A DNA stretch of 64,000 nt from Azospirillum lipoferum (GCF_024170005.1 NZ_JALJXJ010000025.1:1-64000); one strand, 5' to 3'; numbered from the stretch's first letter, positions 37,015 through 46,653 are shown. Notes: generated by a model from the sequence alone, not told the origin. Translations and numbers: made by a program.

Positions 37015-37911
37015 TCACGCCACCCGCAGCGCCCCGGCGGTGTCGTGGTAGAAGCCGTTGACCAGCGGCGCGTCGATCAGCCCGCCGAGTTCCGTGGCGA
37101 CCTCCGCCCCGTCGCGCCGGCCGTCCAGCACCGCGCGGAACGCCTCGGCCACCCGGACCATGTCCATCGCCTGAGGCGACAGGCGGAAGCGGTTCACCCC
37201 CATCTCGACCAGCGCCGGCAACTCCGCCGCCAGGCACAGGCAGCCGTGCGACATCGTCTGCGTGCCGTTGACGGTCAGGAAGGGCTGGCCGTCCATCGTC
37301 GTCACCGGCATGCCGTCCGGGTCGTTGCCGCAGACGAACTGGCAGCCGTCCTTGTGCAGCCCATGGGCGCGCGCGTGATAGCAGCGGGCCGAGATGGCGA
37401 GCGGCGCCCGCCCCCAGACCTGCACCTCCGTCTCCACCCCCAGTTCCCGCCCGGCCTTGGCCAGCACCGCGACGGTCGCCGCCGGCAGTTCGGCCGGCAG
37501 CGACACCGCGACCGCCCCGCGCCCGGCCATCCAGCCCAACGTCGCCTCGTTGTAGACGTTGATCGTCGGCCCGACCGCATGGGGACGCCCGGCCAGCAGG
37601 GCCAGCGCCCCCATGTCGTTCGCCTCCACGAGACCGGCGTCGGATTCCACCAGATCGCGCATCGCCGCGCGTTCACGTTCACTGCCGACCAGGATCGGGC
37701 TGGCGAGCCAAACCGTCTTGCCGGCGGCGCTCAGCCGCTCGATGACGTCCCCCATCGCCTCGGCGAAGAAGGGGGCCCGCTTGAAGCAGACGATCTCGCC
37801 GACGATCACCGTGTCCACCGGCGCCTCGTCGGCGATGCGGGCGTAGAAGTCGCGCCAGCGGTCAACCGGCCAGTTGAACAGCACCGGCCCCAAAGTGAGT
37901 GACGCAGTCAT
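37015..37911 (-). CDS. ubiV: UbiV, O2-independent ubiquinone hydroxylation protein
   Basis: 298 residues from the ATG at 37911 (AAGGAG 10 bases before). Peptidase U32-like fold. Cysteines 42, 177, 190 and 194 match the spacing of the E. coli [4Fe-4S] ligands (the last three being C-x12-C-x3-C). With UbiU it forms a heterodimer that hydroxylates the quinone ring without oxygen, using prephenate as donor in known systems. It lies 13 bases after ubiU and is the last gene of the operon. Needed for denitrification in Pseudomonas. Confidence 0.93.
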   Translation of the reverse strand: MTASLTLGPVLFNWPVDRWRDFYARIADEAPVDTVIVGEIVCFKRAPFFAEAMGDVIERLSAAGKTVWLASPILVGSERERAAMRDLVESDAGLVEANDMGALALLAGRPHAVGPTINVYNEATLGWMAGRGAVAVSLPAELPAATVAVLAKAGRELGVETEVQVWGRAPLAISARCYHARAHGLHKDGCQFVCGNDPDGMPVTTMDGQPFLTVNGTQTMSHGCLCLAAELPALVEMGVNRFRLSPQAMDMVRVAEAFRAVLDGRRDGAEVATELGGLIDAPLVNGFYHDTAGALRVA

Positions 37912-37924
37912 TTCGAAAAACTCC

Positions 37925-38923
37925 TTATCGCCACGCACGGGTGTAAGCGCCGGTGGTCTGGGTTCCGCCCTCGACCATCGCCTGAAGATCGATGTGCGGC
38001 ACCGGCCGCCCGGCGGCGAAACTCTCCAGCGCCTCGCGATAGGCGCGCACCACCGCGGCGATATAGGCCTTGCCGCGCTGCCGCCCCTCGATCTTCAGCG
38101 CCCGCACGCCGGCCGCCTTCAACTCCGGCAGCAGATCCATGGCGTTCAGGCTGGTCGGCTCCTCGAACAGATAGGCCGGCGCTCCCCCGGCCCCGGCACC
38201 GGCGACGAAGCGGCCCTTGCACAGCGTCGGATAACCGGCCTGCTCGCCCTCGCCGAACACGTTGATGGTGAAGCCGCCCAGCGTCGAGGCCAGCGCCCCG
38301 CCGCGCTGTTCATAGCGGACATGGTTGGCCGGCGAACAGACGCCCTGCTTGTTGGGCGACAGGCCGGTGGCGTAGGAGGACAGCGAACAGCGCCCCTCCG
38401 CCATCGGGCAGAGGCCGCCGAAGACGAACACCTCGGTCTCGATGTCGATCTCGGCGTTCAGCTTGGCGATCTCCGGCACCGTCAGCACGCGCGGCAGCAC
38501 GACGCGCCGCACGCCGAAGGTGTCGCGGTACAGCCGGATCGCCTCGACATTGGCGGCCGAGGCCTGGACCGACAGGTGCAGCCGCAGGTCGGGATGGCGC
38601 TTGGCGGCATAGGCCAGCAGCCCCGGATCGGCCATGATGACGGCATCGACCCTCAGCCGCGCCGCATCGTCCACCGCCTTCTGCCAGGGGCCGAGATTGC
38701 CCGCCTGCGGATAGGTGTTGATGGCGACATAGACTTCCACCCGCCGGGCATGGGCGTAGTCCACCGCGTCGGCGACATCCTGCCGGGTGAAGTTCAGCCC
38801 CGGAAAATTGCGGGCGTTGGTCTCGTCGCGGAAGCCGAGATAGACGGCGTCGGCCCCGGCATCGACGGCGGCGCGCAGCGCGGCCGGCGTCCCCGCCGGG
38901 CAGATCAGCTCGAAATTGTCCAT
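37925..38923 (-). CDS. ubiU: UbiU, O2-independent ubiquinone hydroxylation protein
   Basis: 332 residues, U32 family. Cysteines 172, 179, 196 and 235 have the same spacing as C169, C176, C193 and C232 of E. coli UbiU, and GGLCPMAEGRCSLSSYATG is the family signature. It is the partner of UbiV and carries an iron-sulfur cluster. It follows ubiT by 6 bases. Confidence 0.93.
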   Translation of the reverse strand: MDNFELICPAGTPAALRAAVDAGADAVYLGFRDETNARNFPGLNFTRQDVADAVDYAHARRVEVYVAINTYPQAGNLGPWQKAVDDAARLRVDAVIMADPGLLAYAAKRHPDLRLHLSVQASAANVEAIRLYRDTFGVRRVVLPRVLTVPEIAKLNAEIDIETEVFVFGGLCPMAEGRCSLSSYATGLSPNKQGVCSPANHVRYEQRGGALASTLGGFTINVFGEGEQAGYPTLCKGRFVAGAGAGGAPAYLFEEPTSLNAMDLLPELKAAGVRALKIEGRQRGKAYIAAVVRAYREALESFAAGRPVPHIDLQAMVEGGTQTTGAYTRAWR

Positions 38924-38929
38924 GGTTCC

Positions 38930-39607
38930 TTACGCTCCCGATCCGGGCAGCGTCCCGATGATGCGCGCCTCCACCCGCTCGATCCCGCGGCGCAGCGGCG
39001 GCGGCAGCAGCCGGCGCGCCGCCTCGATCCGGTCCAGCACCGGCCCGGCATTGCGCCGCAGCACCGGCAGCACACGGGCCAGCGGCCCGGCGATGGAGGC
39101 GACGTCGGCCACCAGATCCATCTCCTCCTCGCCGTCCAGCGTGTTGCGCAGGGCCAGAATCAGCGCAGTGTCGCCGGAAATGCTCAGCTCGCGCCGGAAG
39201 AACAGCGCATCGCCGTCGATCCGCCCCTCCAGCAGGTCGAGCAGCCGGGCATAGGGTCCGCGGACGACGGCATCGGCCGCCCCCGCCTCACCAACACCAT
39301 CGGCCCCGCGCGGCAGGGCATGTAGCGACAATTCCGGACCGACGCGCATCAGCAGGGCCACCGGCGCGTCCACCGGCTCGATCAGCACGCGGGCGTCCGG
39401 CATCCCGCGCAACGCCTCGAAGGCGCGCGGATGCCGGTCGGCCAGCAGCCGCAGCAGCCGGGCCAGCAGGGCGTCACTGGCCCGCCGCCCCAGCCTGGGC
39501 ACCAGCCCCAGCCCGGCCCGGCTCAGCCCGGTCTCGAACCGGCGGGCACGCTCGCCGGCGAGGGGATTGGAAACGGAAACAGTCTGTGCGACATCGGGAT
39601 CGCGCAT
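38930..39607 (-). CDS. ubiT: UbiT, SCP2-domain accessory factor of anaerobic ubiquinone synthesis
   Basis: 225 residues. The SCP2 lipid-binding fold covers about residues 65-160 (LSLHALPRG, VVRGPYARLLDLLEGRIDGDALFFRREL, ISGDTALILALRN). UbiT binds quinone intermediates and is essential for the oxygen-independent route. It is first in the ubiTUV operon and has an FNR-type box 64-77 bases before its ATG. Confidence 0.9.
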   Translation of the reverse strand: MRDPDVAQTVSVSNPLAGERARRFETGLSRAGLGLVPRLGRRASDALLARLLRLLADRHPRAFEALRGMPDARVLIEPVDAPVALLMRVGPELSLHALPRGADGVGEAGAADAVVRGPYARLLDLLEGRIDGDALFFRRELSISGDTALILALRNTLDGEEEMDLVADVASIAGPLARVLPVLRRNAGPVLDRIEAARRLLPPPLRRGIERVEARIIGTLPGSGA

Positions 39608-39670
39608 GGGCGGCTTCCCTCCTCATCGGTCATTCCGCTGCCCATGAAAGCCGGTAACCGCCTGACGTCA

Positions 39671-39684
39671 TTGACCTCGGTCAA
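39671..39684. promoter_or_regulatory. FNR/DNR-type box upstream of ubiT
   Basis: TTGACCTCGGTCAA, the same TTGAC-N4-GTCAA core as before nosR. The centre is 70 bases from the ubiT ATG; a site at -41.5 gives a transcript start near 39636 and a 29-base leader. Confidence 0.72.
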
Positions 39685-39708
39685 GTTCAAGCTTGGAAAA
39701 GCCCGCCG

Positions 39709-39864
39709 TCAGGCCGCACTGGCCAGTCCGGCGCGGTCGATCAGGTCATACAGCTCGCGGTCCTCGCGGCCGATGCGGTGTTTCAGCGCGGCGACCACCC
39801 CGCGCGTCTCGCGGACGAAGGCGGCCGGGTCCTTGGCGACCGCCACCGGCCGGGGTCTGGATGG
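39709..39864 (-). pseudogene. C-terminal half of a split hemerythrin gene
   Basis: The minus-strand frame ends at a TGA (39709-39711) and reads DPAAFVRETRGVVAALKHRIGRED then LYDLIDRAGL, the last helix of a bacterial hemerythrin with the iron-ligand His and Glu. There is no start of its own; the open frame ends at DNA-element sequence near 39865. The missing N-terminal half fits the fragment at 53852-54148. Confidence 0.65.
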
Positions 39865-39870
39865 AACCAT

Positions 39871-40376
39871 AAAGTGTTACGAGAGCACCCATATAACGCA
39901 CTCGTGGGAACCATGAAGTGGTTCGCCACAACCGGGAGCCGGAAAGGGCGCGGAGATATTTGTTTTAATGTGAAACCAATGTGTTTAATCAAAACAGCGA
40001 TCCCGTTGCTGCCAAGACGCTCAAAGAGCCTTCTGGCTTTAACGCCTTGCGCTACTTGGCCCGGACGGGCTGCAGCTGGCGGCTTTTACCGAAGGACTTC
40101 CCACGGTGGCAGACGGTGTATTGGTGGTTCCGGCATCTGCTGCGACGTTTGCTGTTTCAGACGGTCCAAGACGTGACGTTGATGATCGACCGTGAACGGG
40201 CTGGCCGCGAGGCCGGTCCGAGCGCCGGGGTTGTGGACAGTCAATCTGTGAAGGCTCCCGCCGCCCGGGAGCGTGGCTACGACGCGGGCAAGAAGATCAA
40301 CGGACGCAAGCGGCACATCGTAGTGGCCTCGGTCGGGTTCCGAGAAGCCCTATCGTAGACGGGACGATGGCCTACC
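39871..40376 (+). mobile_element. IS5 family (IS427 group) remnant
   Basis: The frame 39981-40358 contains NALRYLARTGCSWRLLPKDF, QTVYWWFRHLLRRLLFQT and VVDSQSVKAPAARERGYDAGKKINGRKRHIVV, the middle of an IS5-type DDE transposase with the first catalytic Asp in VVDSQS. The N-terminal third and everything after HIVV are missing, so it is inactive. Its left end abuts the broken hemerythrin gene. Local GC is low before the frame (TTTGTTTTAATGTG). Confidence 0.8.
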
Positions 40377-40393
40377 GAGTCCCTTCGATCCAG

Positions 40394-41629
40394 TCAGCGC
40401 CCGGGCGGCAGGAAGCTGAGATCGCAGGCCCAGACCCGCTCGCCGCCGCGGTCGGCGATGTCGCGCACCACGCCGGCCTTGGCGAGCTGCTCCACCAGCA
40501 GATGCACCCCGCGCAGCGACAGACCGCATCGTCCCTTCAGCTCGCCCGCCACCCGGCTGATGGTGAAGGCCGGACGGTCGTGCAGCCAGTCCAGCACGTC
40601 GGGCAGGCGCGAACTGCTGCGCCGCGGCGTGGCGGCCAGCCGCGCCTCCCACTGCTCCTGCAGCAGATCGAGGTGACGCAGCCGTTCCAATTCATGCGCC
40701 ACCAGCTCGGGAATGCCGTCGAGGACCCAGCGCGTCCAGGCGCCCTCGGTCCCGGCCAGGGCGAGCCGGTAGCCGGTGACGTCACGGGCGAGGGCCGCCG
40801 TCAGCGGCGGTCCAGCATGATGCAGGCGGCAGGCCTCGCGGATCAGGTCGGGGGCGGCGAGCCACACCACCACGCTCCACCAGGAGGTCGGCGGCCGCTC
40901 CGCCGCGACCGCAGCGCGCAAGGCGGCGCTCTCGGCATCGTCGTCCGGACCGCGGCGCTGCGGCGCTCCCGGGTCGGGCCGCAACGCCAGAGCGCGGATC
41001 GCCGCCGCCGCACCGAGCAGGCCGGGCGCGGCATCCAGGGCCTCGGCCACCGCCTCCAGCGCCGGACCGGCATCGGCGGCGCGGGCCTCGCCGAGACCGA
41101 CCGGGCGGCCACCCTGGGCGATGCTCCAGCGCCGGTGCAACTCGTCCAGCCAGGGTCGGGTCCAGGGCGTGAGCAGCGGCGGTGGGGTAGCGACGGCGGC
41201 GTCGCCTTCATGCTCCTTCAGGCCTTCACCGTCCCTGAAATCAATCTCCTCCAGTGCGGCAATCGAGGCGCGCACCGCGGCCACGACATCGGCCGGGGCC
41301 TCCTCTGCGGTTGGAAGCACCTTAGGCTGGACGGTTCCACACTCCGGCGGCAGAGTGGTGGTCAGGCCGGCCGGCAGTTGGGCGAACAGCGGCACCAGCA
41401 GGGCGGCGCGGGCAGCCTCGCCCCGGGCGTGCTCCGGCGCGGCCAGGGCGCGCTGGAAGTCGTGGGCGTCGAGGCGGTGGCCGTCGAGCCGGATCACCGC
41501 GGCGGCCGCGCGGCGGGCGGCATCGGCGGCGAGGCGCCGGCGCCGCGCCGGCTCGGCGAGCGCCTGGTCGAGGCGGCCGAGCGCGCGTTCGGCGGCGAGC
41601 AGGGCAGGGAGGAGAGAGAGGAGGATCAT
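40394..41629 (-). CDS. HTH-domain protein, DUF1612/HTH_57-like
   Basis: 411 residues. The C-terminal 70 residues resemble the winged/HTH end of plasmid-borne rhizobial proteins: RLPDVLDWLHDRPAFTISRVA, GLSLRGVHLLVEQLAKAGVV. The N-terminal 330 residues are helical, rich in Ala and Arg, with no recognised catalytic motif. Such genes are common near mobile elements in rhizobia and azospirilla. A regulatory or transposition-related role is possible but unproven. Confidence 0.6.
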   Translation of the reverse strand: MILLSLLPALLAAERALGRLDQALAEPARRRRLAADAARRAAAAVIRLDGHRLDAHDFQRALAAPEHARGEAARAALLVPLFAQLPAGLTTTLPPECGTVQPKVLPTAEEAPADVVAAVRASIAALEEIDFRDGEGLKEHEGDAAVATPPPLLTPWTRPWLDELHRRWSIAQGGRPVGLGEARAADAGPALEAVAEALDAAPGLLGAAAAIRALALRPDPGAPQRRGPDDDAESAALRAAVAAERPPTSWWSVVVWLAAPDLIREACRLHHAGPPLTAALARDVTGYRLALAGTEGAWTRWVLDGIPELVAHELERLRHLDLLQEQWEARLAATPRRSSSRLPDVLDWLHDRPAFTISRVAGELKGRCGLSLRGVHLLVEQLAKAGVVRDIADRGGERVWACDLSFLPPGR

Positions 41630-42313
41630 CGCGGCTCCGGAAAAGCCGCGCCAGGATAGATGGTTGCAGCGATCTTTGCTAACTGCACTGACATCGACAT
41701 CAGGAAAATCTGGCTTTTGATAACCGCCTGATAATGCACTTAATCAGGGCTTTATCCCCCGATGGACCCTCAGGTGTCGGTTTTCCGGGATCGCTGGGCA
41801 GGCTCCAGAAATCACGGAAAGCGGCTGAATTTTTGCCCAGGATCACTGGACTCACACCGGAATCGGTGGACACGTTCCGTCCTTCAGACCCTCCCGGCAC
41901 CCCCTTCAGGACCGCATTTCCGCTCCGGCAGAATGAAATGCCCGCAGTTCGTGCGAAAAGTCCGCCCTGCGAGCTTCCGCGGCTGCTTCATCCCATTGAA
42001 AACAAGCGAACAATCCTGAGCGGTGCGGTCACTGTCCCAGTGCGACCTGCTTCCATGACAGCCTTGATCACAGGGCACAAGGCAAGGGAGCGGTTTGGCG
42101 TCTTGTCGCGTGGCATCGGCCGGGCCAACCCGAAGCTATCGCTGCGGGCCATCGGCGCCCAACTGGAGGCGATGCGGGAGACCACACCGCGCGGCGGGCG
42201 CAACTGGGCGGCAGCCTCGGTCAAGAACCTGCTGGATCGTGCCTGCGCCCGGGGCCTGCTTCCCCCGGGCTGATGCCCTTCACCTTGGCGAAGCGGTTGG
42301 AAAGAGCGCGCAG
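41630..42313. other. Gene-poor stretch with recombinase remnant and IS-like debris
   Basis: 684 bases. The part 41640-42050 has mixed composition with short T-rich runs and a CGGAATCGGTGGACACGTTC string that looks like an IS end. No intact gene was found except the recombinase tail listed separately. Confidence 0.5.
42055..42273 (+). pseudogene. Serine recombinase C-terminal remnant
   Basis: 72 codons including LSLRAIGAQLEAMRETTPRGG and WAAASVKNLLDRACARGLL, the DNA-binding end typical of resolvase/recombinase proteins. The catalytic N-terminal domain is absent upstream. It marks past site-specific recombination in the island. Confidence 0.5.
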
Positions 42314-43297
42314 TCACCCGCGGCGGCCTCCCATCCGGGCCTGCCAGTCGCGGCTGTAAAGTTGTCCATGGCTGACCAGCGATGCCGTCCGGCCGGTTTC
42401 CAGGTCGAGCACTGGCATGTCCGCGATCAGGGCGGCCCGCTCCACTCCCCCCACATAGGACAGGCCCCCGTCCTCGGCCCGGGATTCCCGGAAGAGGGAG
42501 GGGCGTGCGCTCCGGTCCCCGATCGACAGATGGGAGGCAAGCTCGCCACGGACGAAGAAGGCGTTGTGCCCGGCCCCGTTGCTGCCGACCAGCACATAGC
42601 CCTTGCGCGCCGCCGCCTGTTCGAGCGCCCGGATCGAGGCGCCGAAATAAAGCCAGGAAGGGTGAGCGATGGAGCGCTGGAATGCAGGATCGTATGGGAT
42701 CGTCAAAGCATGCATGTCGCCCAGGACCGCATTGTATTCGCATATCACAATGTCCGGACGAACCACGTCGAGCGCATCGAATACCCAATAGTCGTTGCCG
42801 TCGATGTCGATGCTCAGCAGACCGATTTCATTGCCATGGCCGCTGCGTGACAGCAGGTCATTCACGTTTTCCTTCGTTATGAACGCCGATTCTGCGACCA
42901 GATCGTGCTTCCAATAGATCCCGTCGTTCCTGATCGCCTCGATGTGCGTCACATTCGCATCGAGGACGAGCCCCCGCCAGTTGCGGTTGCGCATCAGATA
43001 GCGGGTGTTGCTCTCCGTATAGTCCTGTACGCCGAACTCGATGAAGCTCTCGGAGCGGACTGGAAGGTTCTGGATCAGCCATTCGATGATGCCGTCCTCG
43101 CCGGTCTGCGAGAACACCGTGAACTCGACGTCGGACAGGTGGGGAATGCTCTTGCGCGCGCGCAGGGACTCGCCCAGAGCGCGGGCGGTCAGCAGAAGCT
43201 GACGCTCCGCCGAACGCTGCTGCTGGCGGTGATGGTCCCAGGCCAGGGCGCGTCCAGCACGGAAGAGAGGAACCAGATCCTCTAGTTCGGCAGACAT
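42314..43297 (-). CDS. FkbM-like methyltransferase family protein
   Basis: 327 residues from the ATG at 43297. A Rossmann-like core with FIEFGVQDYTESNTRYLM, LVLDANVTHIEAIR, and LLSIDIDGNDYWVFDAL, followed by VICEYNAVLGD. This matches the group of FkbM/SAM-dependent proteins found in glycan clusters, though the classical glycine loop is atypical. Last gene of a three-gene operon (TPR, radical SAM, this one). It may methylate a sugar or modify a surface component. Confidence 0.7.
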   Translation of the reverse strand: MSAELEDLVPLFRAGRALAWDHHRQQQRSAERQLLLTARALGESLRARKSIPHLSDVEFTVFSQTGEDGIIEWLIQNLPVRSESFIEFGVQDYTESNTRYLMRNRNWRGLVLDANVTHIEAIRNDGIYWKHDLVAESAFITKENVNDLLSRSGHGNEIGLLSIDIDGNDYWVFDALDVVRPDIVICEYNAVLGDMHALTIPYDPAFQRSIAHPSWLYFGASIRALEQAAARKGYVLVGSNGAGHNAFFVRGELASHLSIGDRSARPSLFRESRAEDGGLSYVGGVERAALIADMPVLDLETGRTASLVSHGQLYSRDWQARMGGRRG

Positions 43298-43349
43298 CGG
43301 CGGCGTCCTTTTTGCGTGTCGTGGCTTTGCGTATGGGGGCGGATGCGGG

Positions 43350-44294
43350 TCAGGCCCGAAGGTAATCGCAATTCTGGCACAGAGGATTGGAGACACGGTT
43401 GTCGAGGAATTCCCGGCGCAGCGACCGCATGGGCCCGCCGTTCCAGATCTCCCTCAGCGACTGCGTCGCCACGTTGCCCAGCACATAGCGCTTGTCATAG
43501 TCGTAGCAGCAGGGCACGACATCGCCATCCCAGGTAACGGTCAACCTGCTCCAGGGGAAGCGGCAGGTGACGTGGTCCTGCGGCGGCGGCCGGTTGCCGG
43601 CAAGGATGTTCACGTCCGGCGCGTTGCCGTCCCAGGTGACGAACTCCTTGGCGAAGAAAGCGTCGACCCCGTCGAGGCTCGACCAGTAGTCCCGTTTCCG
43701 GGCGATGCTGTCGCCGTTCAGGCCGAAATCGATCATCGACACGATGACCTGGACCTTGGATTTGAAGGACTTCTTGAGCTTCAGGAAATCGAGCAGGTTG
43801 CGGACCGAGGTGTCATAGGCACCTGCGACGCCGCGGATGCGTTCGAACGACGCATCGTCATGGCCGTCGATCGATAGATAGAGCTTGGCAGGACGGGCAC
43901 GTAGCAGCGCCAACGCCGTCGGCCGCTTCAGCATCAGTGGGTTCAGCGACAGGGCAGCGGACACGCCGCGTGCCGAGGCATAGGCGACGAAGCGGTCGAA
44001 ATCCGGATGAACGAGGCTTTCGCCGAAATGGTGGAGCCAGCAATCGGCCTTCGCCGCCTGTTTCGGGTTCTCCTGGACATATTCGTCGATCACCTTGCGG
44101 AACAGGCCGAAGTCCATCATCCCCTGCGGGCGCGTCATGTTGCCGGTGCGCGCGCACATGACGCATCTGAAGGGACAGCGGTTGGTCAGCTCGATGTTGA
44201 AAACCGAGAAGGGCGTGTCGAGCACCGTCGGGTCGCCGGGTATGGCGGTGGGTAGCGGGGCGAGTGCGTCCATCGTCAATGCGTCCGTCGTCAA
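43350..44294 (-). CDS. Radical SAM protein with SPASM-like C-terminus
   Basis: 314 residues. CPFRCVMC (C-x3-C-x2-C) binds the catalytic [4Fe-4S] cluster. The C-terminal CRFPWSRLTVTWDGDVVPCCYDYDKRYVLGN and the final NPLCQNCDYL carry auxiliary-cluster cysteines of SPASM type. Such proteins modify peptides or sugars. The ATG overlaps the TPR gene stop, so the two act together. The substrate is unknown; glycan or peptide modification is inferred from the neighbours. Confidence 0.85.
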   Translation of the reverse strand: MTTDALTMDALAPLPTAIPGDPTVLDTPFSVFNIELTNRCPFRCVMCARTGNMTRPQGMMDFGLFRKVIDEYVQENPKQAAKADCWLHHFGESLVHPDFDRFVAYASARGVSAALSLNPLMLKRPTALALLRARPAKLYLSIDGHDDASFERIRGVAGAYDTSVRNLLDFLKLKKSFKSKVQVIVSMIDFGLNGDSIARKRDYWSSLDGVDAFFAKEFVTWDGNAPDVNILAGNRPPPQDHVTCRFPWSRLTVTWDGDVVPCCYDYDKRYVLGNVATQSLREIWNGGPMRSLRREFLDNRVSNPLCQNCDYLRA

Positions 44295-45553
44295 TTCGGC
44301 ATTTCACCGATGGCGACCTTGGGAGAGGTTTCGCCCCCCACGATGGCGACGAGCGGAACCAGTGCCTGCCCGAGCGATCCCAGCAGCCGCAGCGTGGCGG
44401 CGACCCATTGGCCCTCCTCCTTCACCGCCAAGCCTATCAAGCGGCATGCCTCCTCCTCCTCATCCAACTCCAACAGCGCCCGCGCCCGCCCGAGGCGGGG
44501 CAGGGCAAGGCAAACGAAGTCCCCGCGCCCGCCGTCGAAATCCTCCAGCGCCGCCTGTGGCCGGCAGCATGCAAGCCTAAGTATGCCGCGGAAGACGCGT
44601 CCCCTTGCCGTATCGGGATTGTTCAGCCGGCCCCCGTCGAAGGCACGGGCAGCCTCGTTGAGGTCTCCCGCATGGATTTGCACCAGTCCCCGGATCATGA
44701 TCGCCCACTCCATATCGGGATTCCGCAGGCGGACGGCGTCGCAGGCGGCCATCGCTTCACCAAGCCGGCCGTCAGACAGCAGTGTCTGCGCGATCATCAG
44801 ACCGGCCCACCAGCGCAGACCGTGGTCGCTTTCCCAAACGCACCGGTAAGCCGCCAGTGCGGCTTCGGTTTCGAAGCGGAGCCGATGATATTGGCCGAGC
44901 ACATACCAGGACGGTATCCGGTCCGGCGCCAGCATGATCGAGGCCGCCAATTCCTGCCTCGCTTCGTCCGGCCGGTTCAGCAGAAGCAGGGAAAAGCCCC
45001 GCTGATGGTGGAGGCCGTAGAGGTCCAGCGCATGGGGAGCCGCAAGGTCGCACCAGTGCAAGGCATCCTCATGACGGTTGCGGAGCTGGCCGGCCAGTTC
45101 GACGGTGAGATCGGGCAGATGGGAGGCGGCGCATGGGCTGACGGCGATGGCATGGGCCATGAGGGCGAGCGCGTCGTCGGTCATTCCGTCGTCCCTGGCG
45201 GCCTCCGCCTCGTCGACCAGCGCCCGTGCCAGGGCATCCGGGTCGTCGCCATGGGCCGGATCGACATGCGCCAGAACGGAGTGCGCGCGCTCCAGGTCGC
45301 CGGCCTCCTGCAGCAGGCGGCCAAGGCGCAGCACGGACGCGTAACGGCCCGGATCCACCGCCACCGCCAGTCCGTACGCCCTCAGGGCGGCATCGCGGTC
45401 TCCAGAAGCCTCCAGCGCCAAACCCATCCGATGATGGTAATGGGACAGGGTGGACCGGCGGATCTCCTCCCGCCAATTCCCGACGGCGAACCCGTCGAAC
45501 CCGTTTTCCTCCTCAGTCGTGTCGCCTGGGAATGACGATGCCGGTCGGATCAT
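44291..45553 (-). CDS. TPR-repeat protein
   Basis: 420 residues made of helix-turn-helix repeats of about 34 residues; examples are ALEASGDRDAALRAYGLAVAVDPG, LHHQRGFSLLLLNRPDEARQELAASIMLAPDR, and LVQIHAGDLNEAARAFDGGRLNNPD. No signal or membrane helix. It may be a scaffold for the radical SAM and FkbM-like partners. The start lies next to an AT-rich promoter region shared with the sulfotransferase. Confidence 0.8.
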   Translation of the reverse strand: MIRPASSFPGDTTEEENGFDGFAVGNWREEIRRSTLSHYHHRMGLALEASGDRDAALRAYGLAVAVDPGRYASVLRLGRLLQEAGDLERAHSVLAHVDPAHGDDPDALARALVDEAEAARDDGMTDDALALMAHAIAVSPCAASHLPDLTVELAGQLRNRHEDALHWCDLAAPHALDLYGLHHQRGFSLLLLNRPDEARQELAASIMLAPDRIPSWYVLGQYHRLRFETEAALAAYRCVWESDHGLRWWAGLMIAQTLLSDGRLGEAMAACDAVRLRNPDMEWAIMIRGLVQIHAGDLNEAARAFDGGRLNNPDTARGRVFRGILRLACCRPQAALEDFDGGRGDFVCLALPRLGRARALLELDEEEEACRLIGLAVKEEGQWVAATLRLLGSLGQALVPLVAIVGGETSPKVAIGEMPN

Positions 45554-45834
45554 CCGTATCCTCGTCCACCTTCACAACGATGGAAAACACCAAAAGCTTA
45601 GCATTTTATGCATTTCAATGGATCAGGGAAATTCCGCCCCGTATAATTAATTATCGGAAACGCAGCGGCTGAATTATCCTACACGATGATATCGCAATTT
45701 GAGATTGTAGAAATGAATGTTATCTTCCGGTTCTTGCGAAGACTGGACGGATAATTCGGTTGTGTAGATTTTGATATTATTCTCTTTTAGGATGTCGGGA
45801 GAGGTTGGAAGCTGGTGTGGAGAGGTGGCGATCC
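45554..45834. promoter_or_regulatory. AT-rich divergent promoter region
   Basis: 281 bases between the divergent TPR and sulfotransferase genes, markedly AT-rich compared with the genes. It contains the perfect 12-base palindrome ATAATTAATTAT (45643-45654) and several TATAAT/TTGAT-like boxes. Such AT islands in high-GC genomes often attract H-NS/MucR-type silencers (inference). Confidence 0.5.
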
Positions 45835-46653
45835 ATGCGGGACCTGATCAGTCTTTCGGCCTTCCCGAAGTCGGGAGTGACATATCTCGGATTCCTGATG
45901 TTCCATTGCCTGTTCGGCGACGTGGCTGACATCGGCGACCTCGAAAAGACCTACGTGATCGACATCCACGCATGGCCGGCGCTGCGGTTCGCCGCTCCGG
46001 AGGGGCGGCGGATCATCAAGTCGCATTTCCCGTTCGCACCGGGCCGACCCGGCGTCCGGCGGACGGCCAAGGCGGTGTATCTGATCCGTCACCCCGTCGA
46101 CGTCATGATGTCGGCGTGGGACTACCGCCGGTTCCTGAACCCCGGCATGACCGGCGCCGACGGGGACGGCAATCCGACCGACGGCACCACGTTCCGTCAC
46201 TTCGTCCATCGCTGGCTGGCGACCGGCGGGGAGGAGTTCGAGGTTGCCGGGAGTTGGCTGCGGCATGTCCGTTCCTGGATGGACCAAAGCGAAATCCCGG
46301 TGCATCTCGTCACCTACACCGATCTGGTCGACCACCCCAGCCGTGAACTGGCGGCCATCCTGCGTTTCCTCGACCTGCCGGTTCCGGCCGAGCGGCAGGC
46401 GATGGCGGTCGAACGCAGCGGGATGGCGGCGATGGCCGCGCTGGAGGCGGAGGAGGTCCGCAACCGGCGCACCGGCGTCTTCTACCGGCCGGAACTCGCG
46501 CGCAGCTATGAAGGTGGGCGCCGCTTCGTCAACAAAGGCCATCGCGACTGCTACGCCACCCTGCTGACCGGTGAGGAACGGGCGCTGGCCGACCGGATTT
46601 TCGGTACCGAGTTGTCCACCTATTTCCCCGGCGCCGGCGCGGCGGCGGGCTGA
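45835..46653 (+). CDS. Sulfotransferase family protein
   Basis: 272 residues from ATG 45835 (an in-frame TTG at 45805 is less likely). The PAPS 5'-phosphosulfate loop SAFPKSGVTYLGF is at residues 5-17 and the 3'-phosphate motif VYLIRHPVDVMMSAWDYRR around 75-93. The C-terminal half has RSYEGGRRFVNKGHRDCY. It should move sulfate from PAPS to a hydroxyl of a glycan or other metabolite. It is the only plus-strand gene of the glycan cluster. Confidence 0.87.
   Translation: MRDLISLSAFPKSGVTYLGFLMFHCLFGDVADIGDLEKTYVIDIHAWPALRFAAPEGRRIIKSHFPFAPGRPGVRRTAKAVYLIRHPVDVMMSAWDYRRFLNPGMTGADGDGNPTDGTTFRHFVHRWLATGGEEFEVAGSWLRHVRSWMDQSEIPVHLVTYTDLVDHPSRELAAILRFLDLPVPAERQAMAVERSGMAAMAALEAEEVRNRRTGVFYRPELARSYEGGRRFVNKGHRDCYATLLTGEERALADRIFGTELSTYFPGAGAAAG

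Noticed and set aside
36797..37237. 146-codon minus-strand frame
   Set aside because: Mostly out-of-frame reading of the ubiV end; the tail has no homology.
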